The notes under the pieces were generated by a model. The model did no database searches. It worked only from the letters and a program-made list of their open reading frames with translations, and was not told the DNA's origin. Shown in pieces: positions 17,865 to 26,058 of a stretch of 64,000 nt of DNA (position 1 is its first letter; each line of letters starts with the position of its first letter). The stretch is from positions 57,464 to 121,463 of the forward strand of contig NZ_WXVU01000019.1 of assembly GCF_009900745.1 (NCBI RefSeq), given 5' to 3'. The position numbers and the translations under genes are program-made. This DNA comes from Chryseobacterium sp. c4a (GTDB lineage: Bacteria > Bacteroidota > Bacteroidia > Flavobacteriales > Weeksellaceae).

Positions 17865-18473
17865 ATGAAATGGAAAGGTGTCAAAAAATTAAAAAGGAGT
17901 CATTCAATTATTCAGGTTGAAAATGTTTTTGGAAAGAAGCTGCCACCCGAATATAAGACTTTAATTCTCATTTGTAATAACGGGTATCCTGAGCCTAACC
18001 TCTTGAATCTACAAGATAAAAAAGGTAAAGTATTTGGAGAGCTTTTAAATTTTAATCTGGATGAGAAAGGTAATATCTTAGAACATTATTCTTGGATGAA
18101 GGACAAGCTTCCTTTAAATGTATTCCCTATTACAATAACACCTGGTGGAGATTATTTATGTTATAACTATCAGGAAAATTCAGCCAGTCCAACGATTGTA
18201 TATTGGGATCATGAACAAAATTCTGATATTATTAATGATGAAAGAATCATCTCTGAAAATCAAAAATACAATTTAGATTTTGTCGCCAACACCATAGTAG
18301 AATTACTTTCTCAATTGAATGAGAATGATACCGATGAAATAGACACTGGTGATGTGGTCACCCTATGGGAAGATTTTCTAAACGAAGAGGAATTAAAAAA
18401 ATTAAGTGACAAGGATTTAGAAGAGGTAAACTATAGAAGAGCCAGACAAGGATGGGCTCCCATTGAAAAGTAA
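17865..18473 (+). CDS. SMI1/KNR4 (SUKH) family protein
   Basis: The N-terminal 145 residues show the SUKH fold signature: SHSIIQVENVFGKKLPPEYKTLILICNNGYPEPN, then VFPITITPGGDYLCYNY and IVYWDHEQ. In bacteria SUKH proteins are immunity proteins that bind and block secreted nuclease or other toxins. The C-terminal 60 residues are acidic and end in a helical segment (LSDKDLEEVNYRRARQGW). The gene is 34 bases upstream of a membrane protein and probably forms an operon with it. No toxin gene is next to it. Confidence 0.8.
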   Translation: MKWKGVKKLKRSHSIIQVENVFGKKLPPEYKTLILICNNGYPEPNLLNLQDKKGKVFGELLNFNLDEKGNILEHYSWMKDKLPLNVFPITITPGGDYLCYNYQENSASPTIVYWDHEQNSDIINDERIISENQKYNLDFVANTIVELLSQLNENDTDEIDTGDVVTLWEDFLNEEELKKLSDKDLEEVNYRRARQGWAPIEK

Positions 18474-18506
18474 AAGTGTAAAATACCTATATATATTGTA
18501 GTTAAG

Positions 18507-19088
18507 ATGCATCAACAAGAAATCTCAGAAAAGGAAATTCCGTTTGTTCTCAACCGATTCAACCGGAGTTTATGGTGGTCATTATTGGTCTTCCCTTTTA
18601 TACTTATCATTATATTTCTGCCTTTATACCTTGTTATTTTCTTTATCAACTCGTTTTTTCTTAAACAACATTTTGATCATCAGGAGGTTTTTACCTATTA
18701 TTTCATAGCAATTCTTACTTTAGTTGTTATTAACTTTTTATATGGGAAAATAATTATTGGAAATAAGATCAAGAAAAAAGAAGTGTACAAAATACAAGAA
18801 TCCTTTCTTGTTCAAAAAAAAGACTCTTATACTTACACTTCGGAAACAGCATCAGACAGCCATTATTTTAAACTTTACTTATCTGGAGAAGACCATCAGC
18901 AAAAAGGGATATATGTATCCAAAGAAGATTACAAAAGAATCAAAGAAGGAAGTTCTATCAGTTTAACTTATTTTAAAATTGTAGATATTCCTGTAGAAGG
19001 CTTTTATGAGAGTGAAAAAATGGATTCTTTCCGTTTTTTTGTTGTAAACAGATGGGAGCATATCAAAAGACAATTATTTTTCTGCTGA
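18507..19088 (+). CDS. Two-TM membrane protein (193 aa)
   Basis: Two membrane segments (about residues 25-55 and 65-85) are followed by a soluble C-terminal half of beta strands (SFLVQKKDSYTYTSETASDSHYF). The C-terminal half has the look of a small beta-barrel on the cytoplasmic side, and the wording ISLTYFKIVDIPVEGFYESE suggests an OB/PH-like fold. No family is recognised. It probably forms an operon with the upstream SUKH gene and may be part of the same defence unit. Confidence 0.6.
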   Translation: MHQQEISEKEIPFVLNRFNRSLWWSLLVFPFILIIIFLPLYLVIFFINSFFLKQHFDHQEVFTYYFIAILTLVVINFLYGKIIIGNKIKKKEVYKIQESFLVQKKDSYTYTSETASDSHYFKLYLSGEDHQQKGIYVSKEDYKRIKEGSSISLTYFKIVDIPVEGFYESEKMDSFRFFVVNRWEHIKRQLFFC

Positions 19089-19118
19089 ACCAGGTATTCA
19101 TTTACGTTTTAATGGCAA

Positions 19119-19138
19119 TTACATACAATTTGTAATGT
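19119..19138. promoter_or_regulatory. Operator copy 1 (upstream of araC gene)
   Basis: The complement of this site is acattacaaattgtatgtaa. It matches the site in front of the tet-type exporter (20171-20190) at 18 of 20 positions, in opposite orientation. The site is itself a rough palindrome. Confidence 0.6.
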
Positions 19139-19199
19139 AAAATCAAACTTTAAGTCTTAATTTCGGCTATAAATGTACTTTTTTTTCCGAAATTTGAAT

Positions 19200-20075
19200 A
19201 TGGCTTTATTCTTAACTCCTGACAATGTTTATAAACTGTACAATATTGATCCTTCAAAAAAGATGGAAGGTATCGTTATTCTGCATCAACAAAACCATCC
19301 CGGAAAGGAATACACAGAGCACACTCGTGTATTTGACGGATTGCTATTAGGATTTATGATACAAGGATCCATGAAAGCTCAGATCCATTTTCTGGAATAT
19401 GAACTCAATGCAGGAGACATCGCCGTCTTACAACCCAAACTGATGATTGACACCCAATCTCTTAGCAAAAATGCAGAAATAGTAACCATTGGCCTTTCAC
19501 TAGATTTTATTGCTGCATTTCCAATCTTGCGTGAATTTGTGATGAACTCTCAAGTCCGATGGCAGCCGGTTATCAGGCTTCAGCATGAAGAAATAAGATT
19601 ACAGAAAGAGTTGGTAACATTAATCCAAAACTTTTACCATAAAACCCCAAGCCCAAGAAAGACTGAAATGCTGCGCCATCTCGTAATTGCACTGATGTGC
19701 ATGATTTCCGAAGCTTATTCCGGGTTGGCAGATCAGAATAATTTCACAAAGAACCGTACCCATGAAATCATTGATGATTTTTATTTGCTGATTTCAAAAT
19801 ATGCCACCCAACAAAGAAGTGTTAGATTCTACGCAGAAAAACTACATTTAACACCACAATATCTTTCTACTTTTTTGAAACAGAAAACAGGAAAATCAGT
19901 TTTGCAATGGATTGACCATGCTATGATTCTCCATGCTAAAACACAACTCAAGTCAACAAATTTATCCATTAAGCAGATTAGTCATGATTTACATTTTGAA
20001 AACTCCAGTGTATTCTGCAGATTTTTTAAAAAAATTACAGGGGTCTCACCAAGAGCTTTCAGAAACGGTTCATAA
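19200..20075 (+). CDS. AraC-family regulator of the adjacent Tet-type exporter
   Basis: The N-terminal cupin domain (FDGLLLGFMIQGSMKAQIHFLEYELNAGDIAVLQP) is followed by a long linker and a C-terminal AraC domain with two helix-turn-helix units (RSVRFYAEKLHLTPQYLSTFLK and LSIKQISHDLHFENSSVFCRFFK). I prefer the ATG at 19200 (MALFLTPDNVY) to one nine codons upstream that would add a short aromatic tail. A 20-bp site upstream of this gene recurs in front of the exporter gene that follows. This suggests self-regulation and activation of efflux by the same protein. Confidence 0.85.
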   Translation: MALFLTPDNVYKLYNIDPSKKMEGIVILHQQNHPGKEYTEHTRVFDGLLLGFMIQGSMKAQIHFLEYELNAGDIAVLQPKLMIDTQSLSKNAEIVTIGLSLDFIAAFPILREFVMNSQVRWQPVIRLQHEEIRLQKELVTLIQNFYHKTPSPRKTEMLRHLVIALMCMISEAYSGLADQNNFTKNRTHEIIDDFYLLISKYATQQRSVRFYAEKLHLTPQYLSTFLKQKTGKSVLQWIDHAMILHAKTQLKSTNLSIKQISHDLHFENSSVFCRFFKKITGVSPRAFRNGS

Positions 20076-20170
20076 AACACTGCCCTATAGCATTTATATT
20101 TGTAAAGGCCTCAATATGATCTTAAAAAAAGATAATTTATTGATCATTTACTAAAAACAGAATCTATATC

Positions 20171-20190
20171 ACATTACAAATTGCATATAA
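20171..20190. promoter_or_regulatory. Operator copy 2 (upstream of tet-type exporter)
   Basis: The sequence acattacaaattgcatataa ends 52 bases before the exporter ATG, in a position suited to activation by an AraC protein. It is the partner of the site at 19119-19138. Confidence 0.6.
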
Positions 20191-20242
20191 ACACCATGAA
20201 AGTGTAACAGAAATACGGCCTGCCTAGTTTTACTTTTACACC

Positions 20243-21463
20243 ATGAAAAATTCAACAAAAAAAGCAGCAATTGGGTTTATATTTGTAACCTTGCTGATTG
20301 ACATTACAGGATGGGGAATCATACTTCCGGTAGTTCCAAAACTTATTAAAGAGCTTATTCATGGTGATATCAGTGAAGCGGCTCAATATGGCGGATGGCT
20401 TGGTTTTACTTATGCTTTTACACAATTTATATTTTCTCCTGTCATAGGAAATCTTAGTGACCAGTATGGAAGACGGCCTATTATTTTAATTTCTCTTTTT
20501 GGATTTGCTGTAGACTATCTTTTTTTAGCACTCGCTCCCTCCATCGGATGGTTATTTCTAGGAAGAATTATTGCAGGGCTTACAGGAGCCAGCATATCAA
20601 CAGCAAGTGCTTATATTGCTGATATTTCAACAGATAAAGACAGGGCTAAAAATTTTGGTATGATTGGAGCGGCTTTAGGTTTAGGATTCATCATTGGCCC
20701 GGTTATCGGTGGATTATTAGGTCATTATGGCGCAAGAGTTCCTTTCTATGCTGCGGCCGGTCTGTGTTTTTTAAATTTTCTTTATGGTTATTTTATTCTT
20801 CCGGAAAGTCTTGATCAGAATAAGCGCAGAGCATTTGTATGGAAACGGGCTAATCCGATCGGATCACTTCATTTTTTAAGAAAACACCGTGAAATCTCAG
20901 GTTTAGTTATCGCTTTAGTTCTGGTTTATATTGGAATTCATGCTGTACAAAGCAACTGGCATTTCTTTACGATGTATAAATTTGGCTGGACTGAGCGCAT
21001 GGTAGGAGTTTCCCTTGGAACCCTCGGATTATTACTAGGATTAGTTCAGGGAGTTTTGATAAGGTGGACAACTCCAAAATTAGGTGAACAAAAGAGTGTT
21101 TATTATGGTTTGGTGTGTTACGCTCTAGGATTGTTATTATTTGCTTTTGCTACTCAGGGATGGATGATGTTTGTTTTCCTTATCCCCTATAGCCTGGGTG
21201 GAATCTGTGGCCCAGCGCTACAATCCATCATCACTAAAAATATCCCATCCAATGAACAGGGAGAGCTTCAGGGATCATTAACAAGTTTAGTAAGTGCTAC
21301 TTCTATCATAGGGCCTCCAATAATGACAAATTTATTCTACTATTTCACTCATGACGAAGCGCCTTTCAAATTTTCAGGAGCACCATTTTTTCTAGCTTCC
21401 GTATTAATGACAATCAGTGTAATCATAGTATATTTTGTTTTCCGACAAAATAAAAGTAATTAA
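20243..21463 (+). CDS. TetA-family MFS efflux transporter
   Basis: A 406-aa, twelve-helix transporter of the TCR/Tet branch. The antiporter motif after helix 2 (GNLSDQYGRRPIIL) and motif C in helix 5 (GAALGLGFIIGPVIGGLLG) are clear, and the N-terminus GWGIILPVVPKLI is typical. It should export a drug or metabolite in exchange for protons. Tetracycline is possible, but Bacteroidota carry many uncharacterised members of this branch. Regulation by the upstream AraC protein is likely from the shared operator. A TAGTTTTA box just upstream is a weak promoter match. Confidence 0.85.
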   Translation: MKNSTKKAAIGFIFVTLLIDITGWGIILPVVPKLIKELIHGDISEAAQYGGWLGFTYAFTQFIFSPVIGNLSDQYGRRPIILISLFGFAVDYLFLALAPSIGWLFLGRIIAGLTGASISTASAYIADISTDKDRAKNFGMIGAALGLGFIIGPVIGGLLGHYGARVPFYAAAGLCFLNFLYGYFILPESLDQNKRRAFVWKRANPIGSLHFLRKHREISGLVIALVLVYIGIHAVQSNWHFFTMYKFGWTERMVGVSLGTLGLLLGLVQGVLIRWTTPKLGEQKSVYYGLVCYALGLLLFAFATQGWMMFVFLIPYSLGGICGPALQSIITKNIPSNEQGELQGSLTSLVSATSIIGPPIMTNLFYYFTHDEAPFKFSGAPFFLASVLMTISVIIVYFVFRQNKSN

Positions 21464-21482
21464 ATTGGGAAAAGCCTAAAGA

Positions 21483-21680
21483 AAGTCGTCGCATTGGACT
21501 AAAGACTGGATGGATTTTCCAATGTGCGACATCTGTTACCTGCCTGAAAACCGGGAAGCTTATGCCATTGAACCTGTCCATATTGAATTTTTAACGTTTA
21601 GTGAAAATCGATTCCATGATCGCAGCCAGTTTCAAAAAGAAAATGACGATCATTGGAGGGAAATTAAATTACAACCATAA
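21483..21680 (+). pseudogene. C-terminal fragment of a PNPOx-family (FMN-binding) protein
   Basis: An open stretch of 65 codons ending in TAA encodes HWTKDWMDFPMCDICYLPEN, then IEPVHIEFLTFSENRFHDRS and a terminal WREIKLQP. This is the usual C-terminus of pyridoxamine-phosphate-oxidase-like proteins (E-F-x(n)-RLHDR ... W-x-I-x-R-L-x-P). A stop codon lies directly upstream, and the first ATG is deep inside, so the FMN-binding N-terminal part is missing. It sits 88 bases from the left end of the integrated element; the loss may be linked to insertion or an earlier rearrangement. Confidence 0.6.
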
Positions 21681-21699
21681 TTAGGTCTTAGAAAAAGAA

Positions 21700-21730
21700 A
21701 AATCCTGCAATTTTTAAAATTGCAGGATTT
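21700..21730. terminator. Strong hairpin terminator left of the element
   Basis: About 15-base arms (aaatcctgcaattttt / aaaattgcaggattt) followed by T-rich sequence. The arm core AAATCCTGCAA recurs in the hairpin at 58881-58912 inside the right end of the element. Before insertion this would have terminated the tRNA-Ser transcript. Confidence 0.7.
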
Positions 21731-21767
21731 TTAGTTTTTTAAACTTGCTATGAAAGCAATGTTATCC

Positions 21768-21789
21768 GCGGAGAGTGAGGGATTCGAAC
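21768..21789. repeat. Left attachment site (tRNA-Ser 3' fragment)
   Basis: Identical over 22 bases to positions 58957-58978, the 3' end of the intact tRNA-Ser gene. After GATTCGAAC the sequence turns into unrelated element DNA (tatttgatat). Confidence 0.8.
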
Positions 21790-21842
21790 TATTTGATATA
21801 AGCTGTTGAAAATGAATCTATTTGATGATTTAAATTCAACAA

Positions 21843-21862
21843 TAGCCACGAATTTGCCACAA
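21843..21862. promoter_or_regulatory. Candidate integrase arm-type sites (left end)
   Basis: TTTGCCACAA at 21853-21862 and a degenerate TAGCCACGA at 21843-21851. The same nine-base word TTGCCACAA occurs three times at the right end of the element. Confidence 0.45.
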
Positions 21863-22017
21863 CTCCATAAATATTTTAATCTACAAAATCTAACAAAAGA
21901 TTTAAAGAACGTTTTAGTTTTGATATTACAAATATAATAAAAATCATCTTTTAGTAGAGGTAAGATATTCTTTTATTTAATCAATCATGATAAAGACACC
22001 TAGTGAATTTTTTAATA

Positions 22018-22407
22018 CTATGCTCTTTTTTTCCATTTCAGAGAAGAATTCTTATTTCTATTTTGAAAGTAATGCTCTGCTGCTAAGAGTGTATCCTCAA
22101 TAGATACAACTTTCATCGGCGAATAAAATAGTTGTTCTCCTGCAATTACTATCGGTATATGTTTTCTGCTTGAATTCTGTTCTTTATTTATAAGATCAAA
22201 AATAATTCCGTCTATGGAAACTGAAACAGCATAATTATCATTACCACCACCAATGTACAATTCGGAAAAGGTATCTTTTGCTATTATCTCGGTAAATTCA
22301 GACTGATCTAAACGAATAATAAAATCTTCTAACTGTGTGAAGCGTTTAATAATAAAGGTCTCCCTAACAATGGAGCTTCGGTTCCATCGGTCAAAAATAA
22401 TTTGCAT
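22018..22407 (-). CDS. Imm1-family immunity protein (candidate)
   Basis: A 129-aa cytoplasmic protein. It has the GGGNDNYAVSVSIDG strand pair and a C-terminus with VVSIEDTLLAAEHYFQN..SLKW, which fits the Imm1 pattern (a helix 'al.a...F' followed by a final Trp). Imm1 proteins protect against secreted toxins, often deaminases. I use the ATG at 22407 and not a TTG eight codons upstream. It is the last gene of a minus-strand effector cassette. A decayed reading frame directly upstream could be its lost toxin partner. Confidence 0.55.
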   Translation of the reverse strand: MQIIFDRWNRSSIVRETFIIKRFTQLEDFIIRLDQSEFTEIIAKDTFSELYIGGGNDNYAVSVSIDGIIFDLINKEQNSSRKHIPIVIAGEQLFYSPMKVVSIEDTLLAAEHYFQNRNKNSSLKWKKRA

Positions 22408-22445
22408 AAAATTTATGTTTTTTAATATCAAGCCAAGAACTGGTT

Positions 22446-22571
22446 CTATCGTTCTTGTTTAAACTCTTCCCATACTTCTTGAGTATATTTCTTTTCCTCA
22501 AATATTTTAAATATGCCACCTCTGTAATTATCAAAATCTGTCCAAACTTCATAATTTGTCCGATCGTACAG
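22446..22571 (-). pseudogene. Decayed C-terminal reading frame upstream of the Imm1-type gene
   Basis: A 41-codon frame ends in TAG with protein-like composition (LYDRTNYEVWTDFDNYRGG ... TQEVWEEFKQER). It has in-frame stops just upstream and no start. A competing 67-codon frame on the same strand has poor composition. In polymorphic toxin loci the toxin lies directly upstream of its immunity gene, so this may be the C-terminal remnant of a displaced toxin. Its family is not recognisable. Confidence 0.4.
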
Positions 22572-22766
22572 TTAGTCGTTGCCATCAATAACATTACGGC
22601 AGCTGTCTTTTTTATTATGTTAGGATCTTTTCAATGATTTTTTTCATTTTTGATTCAATAAAAATATAGCTTCTCAAGAACAAGAAACAGTATTGTATTG
22701 GCTGTAGCAGTATGTTTTTTTCTGAATTTGTTCCATTTAAACCAATGGAAATTCTTATCGAACAAA

Positions 22767-22793
22767 ATTAAAGCTGATTCTATCAGCTTTAAT
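22767..22793 (-). terminator. Terminator of the T6SS effector operon
   Basis: Perfect 11-base arms (attaaagctga / tcagctttaat) around a 5-base loop, followed on the minus strand by TTTTG. It lies 50 bases after the immunity gene stop. Confidence 0.7.
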
Positions 22794-22842
22794 TTATAAA
22801 ATTCATTTTCTTAAATTGTAGTGGATTATCCCTTGTGAAGAA

Positions 22843-23727
22843 TTATATTTCAAAGTCTATTCCGGGATAGTCTTGTAATAATTTGTATTTACTCTCTTTT
22901 AATAATTCTATCTGGGGAACTATCTGAGGTGTAAGGTGCCAACTATTGATAGTTAACTGCATTAAATCATTATTGGGTTGATATTTTGGTAAACCAAGTC
23001 TTGATCTTATATTGAGCCATAATACAATTTCAATTGCAAATACGAAATAGTCAGAAGAGGCAAAGTCAGGTGTTCTGTCTTTATATTCATCCTCATCGGA
23101 CTGCTCAATATGAAAAATACTTAATTCATCAACCAATTGAGCTAGTAAGTTTAAATCTTTGGTATCCCAGTGTTCCAATGCTTTATTATATGGTGCTAGG
23201 TCGTCCGGGGAATTTAATTTGCTCTGATCTAGCTCAATTCCTTGCCATTTGCAGAAAAGTTCTAACATAAACCAAACATGTTTGTAGGCAGGATTCCATC
23301 CGTTATATTGTTTTCCGTACAACATCTCTATTAAGACATGTCCATATTTTATTGCTATTTCATCCCACCCCAGAAGTAATCCCTGTGCCAGATGTTTTAT
23401 CGCCTTATCAAATTGTAAAGCTTGTCTATAAGTTTCAACTTTTTTCCCCAGAAAATAACGCACATTGTTAGACTCTATACCAAATAGAGTTGAGTTAGAT
23501 AGTAATTCATAATCTACTTTATTTTCTTTTAAAAACTTTTCAATAAAATTCCAATGATACCAAACTGATAAATATTCAAGTCCTGAAGTTACTGCTACAG
23601 CACTTTTCTTTCCATCCAGAAATTCTTGAATTTCTGCGATCGATTGTGAATAGTGGCTCTGTAGTCTACCTATTTGCTCTGTTTTTTTACCGATTGTATA
23701 TTCTTTTGACTCAATTAAATTTTTCAT
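22843..23727 (-). CDS. PoNi-type immunity protein (DUF1911-like)
   Basis: A 294-aa, mostly helical cytoplasmic protein. The C-terminal half (ILVEMLYGKQYNGWNPAYKHVWF-like block, then YNKALEHWDTKDLNLLAQLVDELSIFHIEQSDED) fits the DUF1910/DUF1911 immunity proteins that neutralise PoNe DNases. Its position, 13 bases after the PoNe effector gene on the same strand, supports the pairing strongly. The family is known as PoNi in published work on type VI effectors. It would bind the DNase domain in the producing cell and its siblings. A terminator follows. Confidence 0.7.
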   Translation of the reverse strand: MKNLIESKEYTIGKKTEQIGRLQSHYSQSIAEIQEFLDGKKSAVAVTSGLEYLSVWYHWNFIEKFLKENKVDYELLSNSTLFGIESNNVRYFLGKKVETYRQALQFDKAIKHLAQGLLLGWDEIAIKYGHVLIEMLYGKQYNGWNPAYKHVWFMLELFCKWQGIELDQSKLNSPDDLAPYNKALEHWDTKDLNLLAQLVDELSIFHIEQSDEDEYKDRTPDFASSDYFVFAIEIVLWLNIRSRLGLPKYQPNNDLMQLTINSWHLTPQIVPQIELLKESKYKLLQDYPGIDFEI

Positions 23728-23740
23728 ATTTCTTTTTTAT

Positions 23741-25222
23741 TTACCAGTCCCGAAGTACTGGATTCCCTCTTAAATTACCGTTATCATCTACGTAAATATC
23801 CATTTTTTCAGTCTTAACTTCTTTACCACTTAATTCTGCCTCTTCTTGAAGCCTCAAGGCCTCTCTTGCCTGTTGAGAACTTTGTCCATCTGTATAACCA
23901 TCTTCTCCATTAGCCGCACGCTGTAAGCGGTCATTGGTATATTGCTCTCCTCCCATATTTCTCTGGTCTGGACTCATTGGAATTTCTTTAGTATCTCCAT
24001 TGTTCCACAGACGTTCCTGCTGGGAGGTTTTAACTTCTGTCTTTATCATTTCTCCTGTTCCGGATTTTCTAGCGACTATATCAACGCCGTTTCCTGATCT
24101 ATTTTGGACTGCATAGAATTCATCATATCCCAAAGACCTATAATAATCTTCAGCAATTCTTTCTCCAAAATCCCCCAGCTTTTCGCTACTTAATTTTGTG
24201 TAATTTGCAGCATTAAACTCTGGTAAAGCATTTCCACGTTCAAACAAGAATTTCTTTCCTGCCCGAATAGCTTTCGCTACAGCTTTCTTTGCAGCAGCAA
24301 CAGATTCCAACGTAATATTTTCATGTGTTGCAGCTCCTTTTGTCATCAGACCTAATGAGACAGCAGAAAGTCCGGCATAATACAAATCTGTATATAATGC
24401 ACCTGTTCCGTGGCCATTATGTGCCTCTGGTATATTATTCCCAGCAGCATCTTTCGCATAACCGCCCTGATAATACCCACTTTGTAAGCGGTCGTAAATA
24501 TTAATAAAGGGTTGTTCGAACATGGTAGCACCTGCCTTTGCCTCTTCTTTTGTATCGCTAAAAGCTTTACCTTCTCGTAACATACCCTCAAAAAGTACTT
24601 GATCGGCAACACCGATTCCTCTCGCTGTTGCATTAAGAGCAACAAAATTAAGCATGGCGGTTCCCATTGCTGGAGTTGCAGTACCTGCAAAAGCACCCAA
24701 TCCTGAAGTTCCAAGCTTACCGATCAAAGCTCCCTCCAATAAAGCCCATCCTGTATTTCTAGCAGTATAGACAAGTGCTTGCCATTGGCTTGTGATTCCA
24801 GGAGCATAAGTTATTACACCTCCTATTGGACACATCATTTGACATTTTGAAGTAAGAGAATAGGCATCCCTTCGACCATATGCGTTCAAAGTTGAATATC
24901 CTACCCATTTTCTAAATGGAGCCGCTAATCCACCACATAAAGCTGCGCTAGCAGCCACCGCTACAGCTGCAAGTACAAGTAAAGCAGCGCCACCAGTAAC
25001 TACTCCTGCTGCTGCAATTGCTGCTGCTAGAACCAACGTCCACCGACAGCAAAAATCACCTATTTGCTGAGTTGCCGTATCGTCTTTAACAAGATAATAA
25101 AATTTATCTTTTGTAGCGTGATTATGCTGGGTGGGATATATTTTTGCGGGAGCTAAGCCTGATGAACAAGTAAAATACATATCACTGTTCAAAGCTACAT
25201 TTCCAGTTTGACTATCACTCAT
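23741..25222 (-). CDS. T6SS effector: PAAR-like N-terminus with PoNe-type DNase C-terminus
   Basis: The 493-aa protein is modular. Residues 1-60 carry a cysteine-containing lead (NSDMYFTCSSGLAP), followed by a hydrophobic segment at about 60-100 and a PAAR-like block (SKCQMMCPIGGVITYAPG). A helical middle (about 160-340) leads to a nuclease domain (about 350-440) with LGDFGERIAEDYYRSLGYDE, then GNGVDIVARKSG and EVKTS, the E...D...ExK arrangement of PD-(D/E)xK enzymes and of the PoNe family. It would be loaded on the VgrG spike and degrade DNA in a target cell. The ATG at 25222 overlaps the upstream stop by 8 bases, a sign of translational coupling. Confidence 0.75.
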   Translation of the reverse strand: MSDSQTGNVALNSDMYFTCSSGLAPAKIYPTQHNHATKDKFYYLVKDDTATQQIGDFCCRWTLVLAAAIAAAGVVTGGAALLVLAAVAVAASAALCGGLAAPFRKWVGYSTLNAYGRRDAYSLTSKCQMMCPIGGVITYAPGITSQWQALVYTARNTGWALLEGALIGKLGTSGLGAFAGTATPAMGTAMLNFVALNATARGIGVADQVLFEGMLREGKAFSDTKEEAKAGATMFEQPFINIYDRLQSGYYQGGYAKDAAGNNIPEAHNGHGTGALYTDLYYAGLSAVSLGLMTKGAATHENITLESVAAAKKAVAKAIRAGKKFLFERGNALPEFNAANYTKLSSEKLGDFGERIAEDYYRSLGYDEFYAVQNRSGNGVDIVARKSGTGEMIKTEVKTSQQERLWNNGDTKEIPMSPDQRNMGGEQYTNDRLQRAANGEDGYTDGQSSQQAREALRLQEEAELSGKEVKTEKMDIYVDDNGNLRGNPVLRDW

Positions 25223-26048
25223 ATTGTTGTAATTTATAATAGACTTCACCACTAAACTTTTCATTTATGACCTCCCTAAAACGTACTTGACCATCTTTGA
25301 GAAATCCGTTTGCTCTATCTATATTATAATTGGCATTGTAAACATAAATAGGTTTTACCATGTTAAAATCTGAAATTGGAAATCCTCCATACAGATTTTT
25401 TATATGATTTTCATCTAGAATGCTGGGATAACCTTCTATTTGTATATTAATAGCGTTGTCATAATCATTACTTGCATTACTTTCATATCGCAAATCAAAA
25501 GGGATGGTTCCCGATCTATACAAATTTGGGATATTCTTTCTTACTCTACTAAAAAAATCTCTACCATATAAGCCATTTAGATAAATGGTGAAAAATTCCA
25601 TATTTTTTACCATTGCTTCAACACCGCCCTTGCTTTCAAAAGTTTCGTCTTGTATTTTAAACAATTCTACTAAAGATGTATTGCCGCGGTTGTACTCAAT
25701 GGCTTCAGATTTGACATCCTCCCAACGATCTTTTATCTGCTCCAAGTTATCAACTCTGAGGAAATTGCCCTGTCGGTCAACCGTAAACTTTACTTCATTA
25801 AGAGCTTTTTGCATTTGACTGACTACTTTATGTATTTCTATGTATCCAGAATTGTCTGCCTTAACCATGCTATGATCTAGTGTAATCAGTTCAAATGAGT
25901 AATGTTGTGTTCCAATTTCGATCAAACTTAGCATCCACCTAATTTGTACTTCATTATCACTCGTAAACCCGTTGAGGTTCATATTGCTTTTAATTGTAAC
26001 TAGATACTTTCTTGTAGCTAAGGATTTAAAATCTATAGTATACTCCAT
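25215..26048 (-). CDS. Unknown protein between VgrG and effector (possible adaptor)
   Basis: A 277-aa cytoplasmic protein with no signal peptide or membrane segment. It has an alpha/beta N-terminal part (MEYTIDFKSLATRKYLVTIK) and helical stretches (SGYIEIHKVVSQMQKALNEVKF, then WEDVKSEAIEYNRG). I do not recognise its family. The gene starts 10 bases after vgrG, and its end overlaps the effector start by 8 bases. That tight spacing is typical of T6SS adaptor/chaperone proteins that load an effector on its VgrG, and I infer that role. The nearest start consistent with the vgrG stop is the ATG at 26048. Confidence 0.6.
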   Translation of the reverse strand: MEYTIDFKSLATRKYLVTIKSNMNLNGFTSDNEVQIRWMLSLIEIGTQHYSFELITLDHSMVKADNSGYIEIHKVVSQMQKALNEVKFTVDRQGNFLRVDNLEQIKDRWEDVKSEAIEYNRGNTSLVELFKIQDETFESKGGVEAMVKNMEFFTIYLNGLYGRDFFSRVRKNIPNLYRSGTIPFDLRYESNASNDYDNAINIQIEGYPSILDENHIKNLYGGFPISDFNMVKPIYVYNANYNIDRANGFLKDGQVRFREVINEKFSGEVYYKLQQYE

Positions 26049-26058
26049 TGCAGTAATC

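Noticed and set aside
22391..22594. A 67-codon frame beginning MLLMATTN beside the Imm1-type gene
   Set aside because: Its composition is poor and another frame on the same strand is more protein-like; the region is treated as a remnant.
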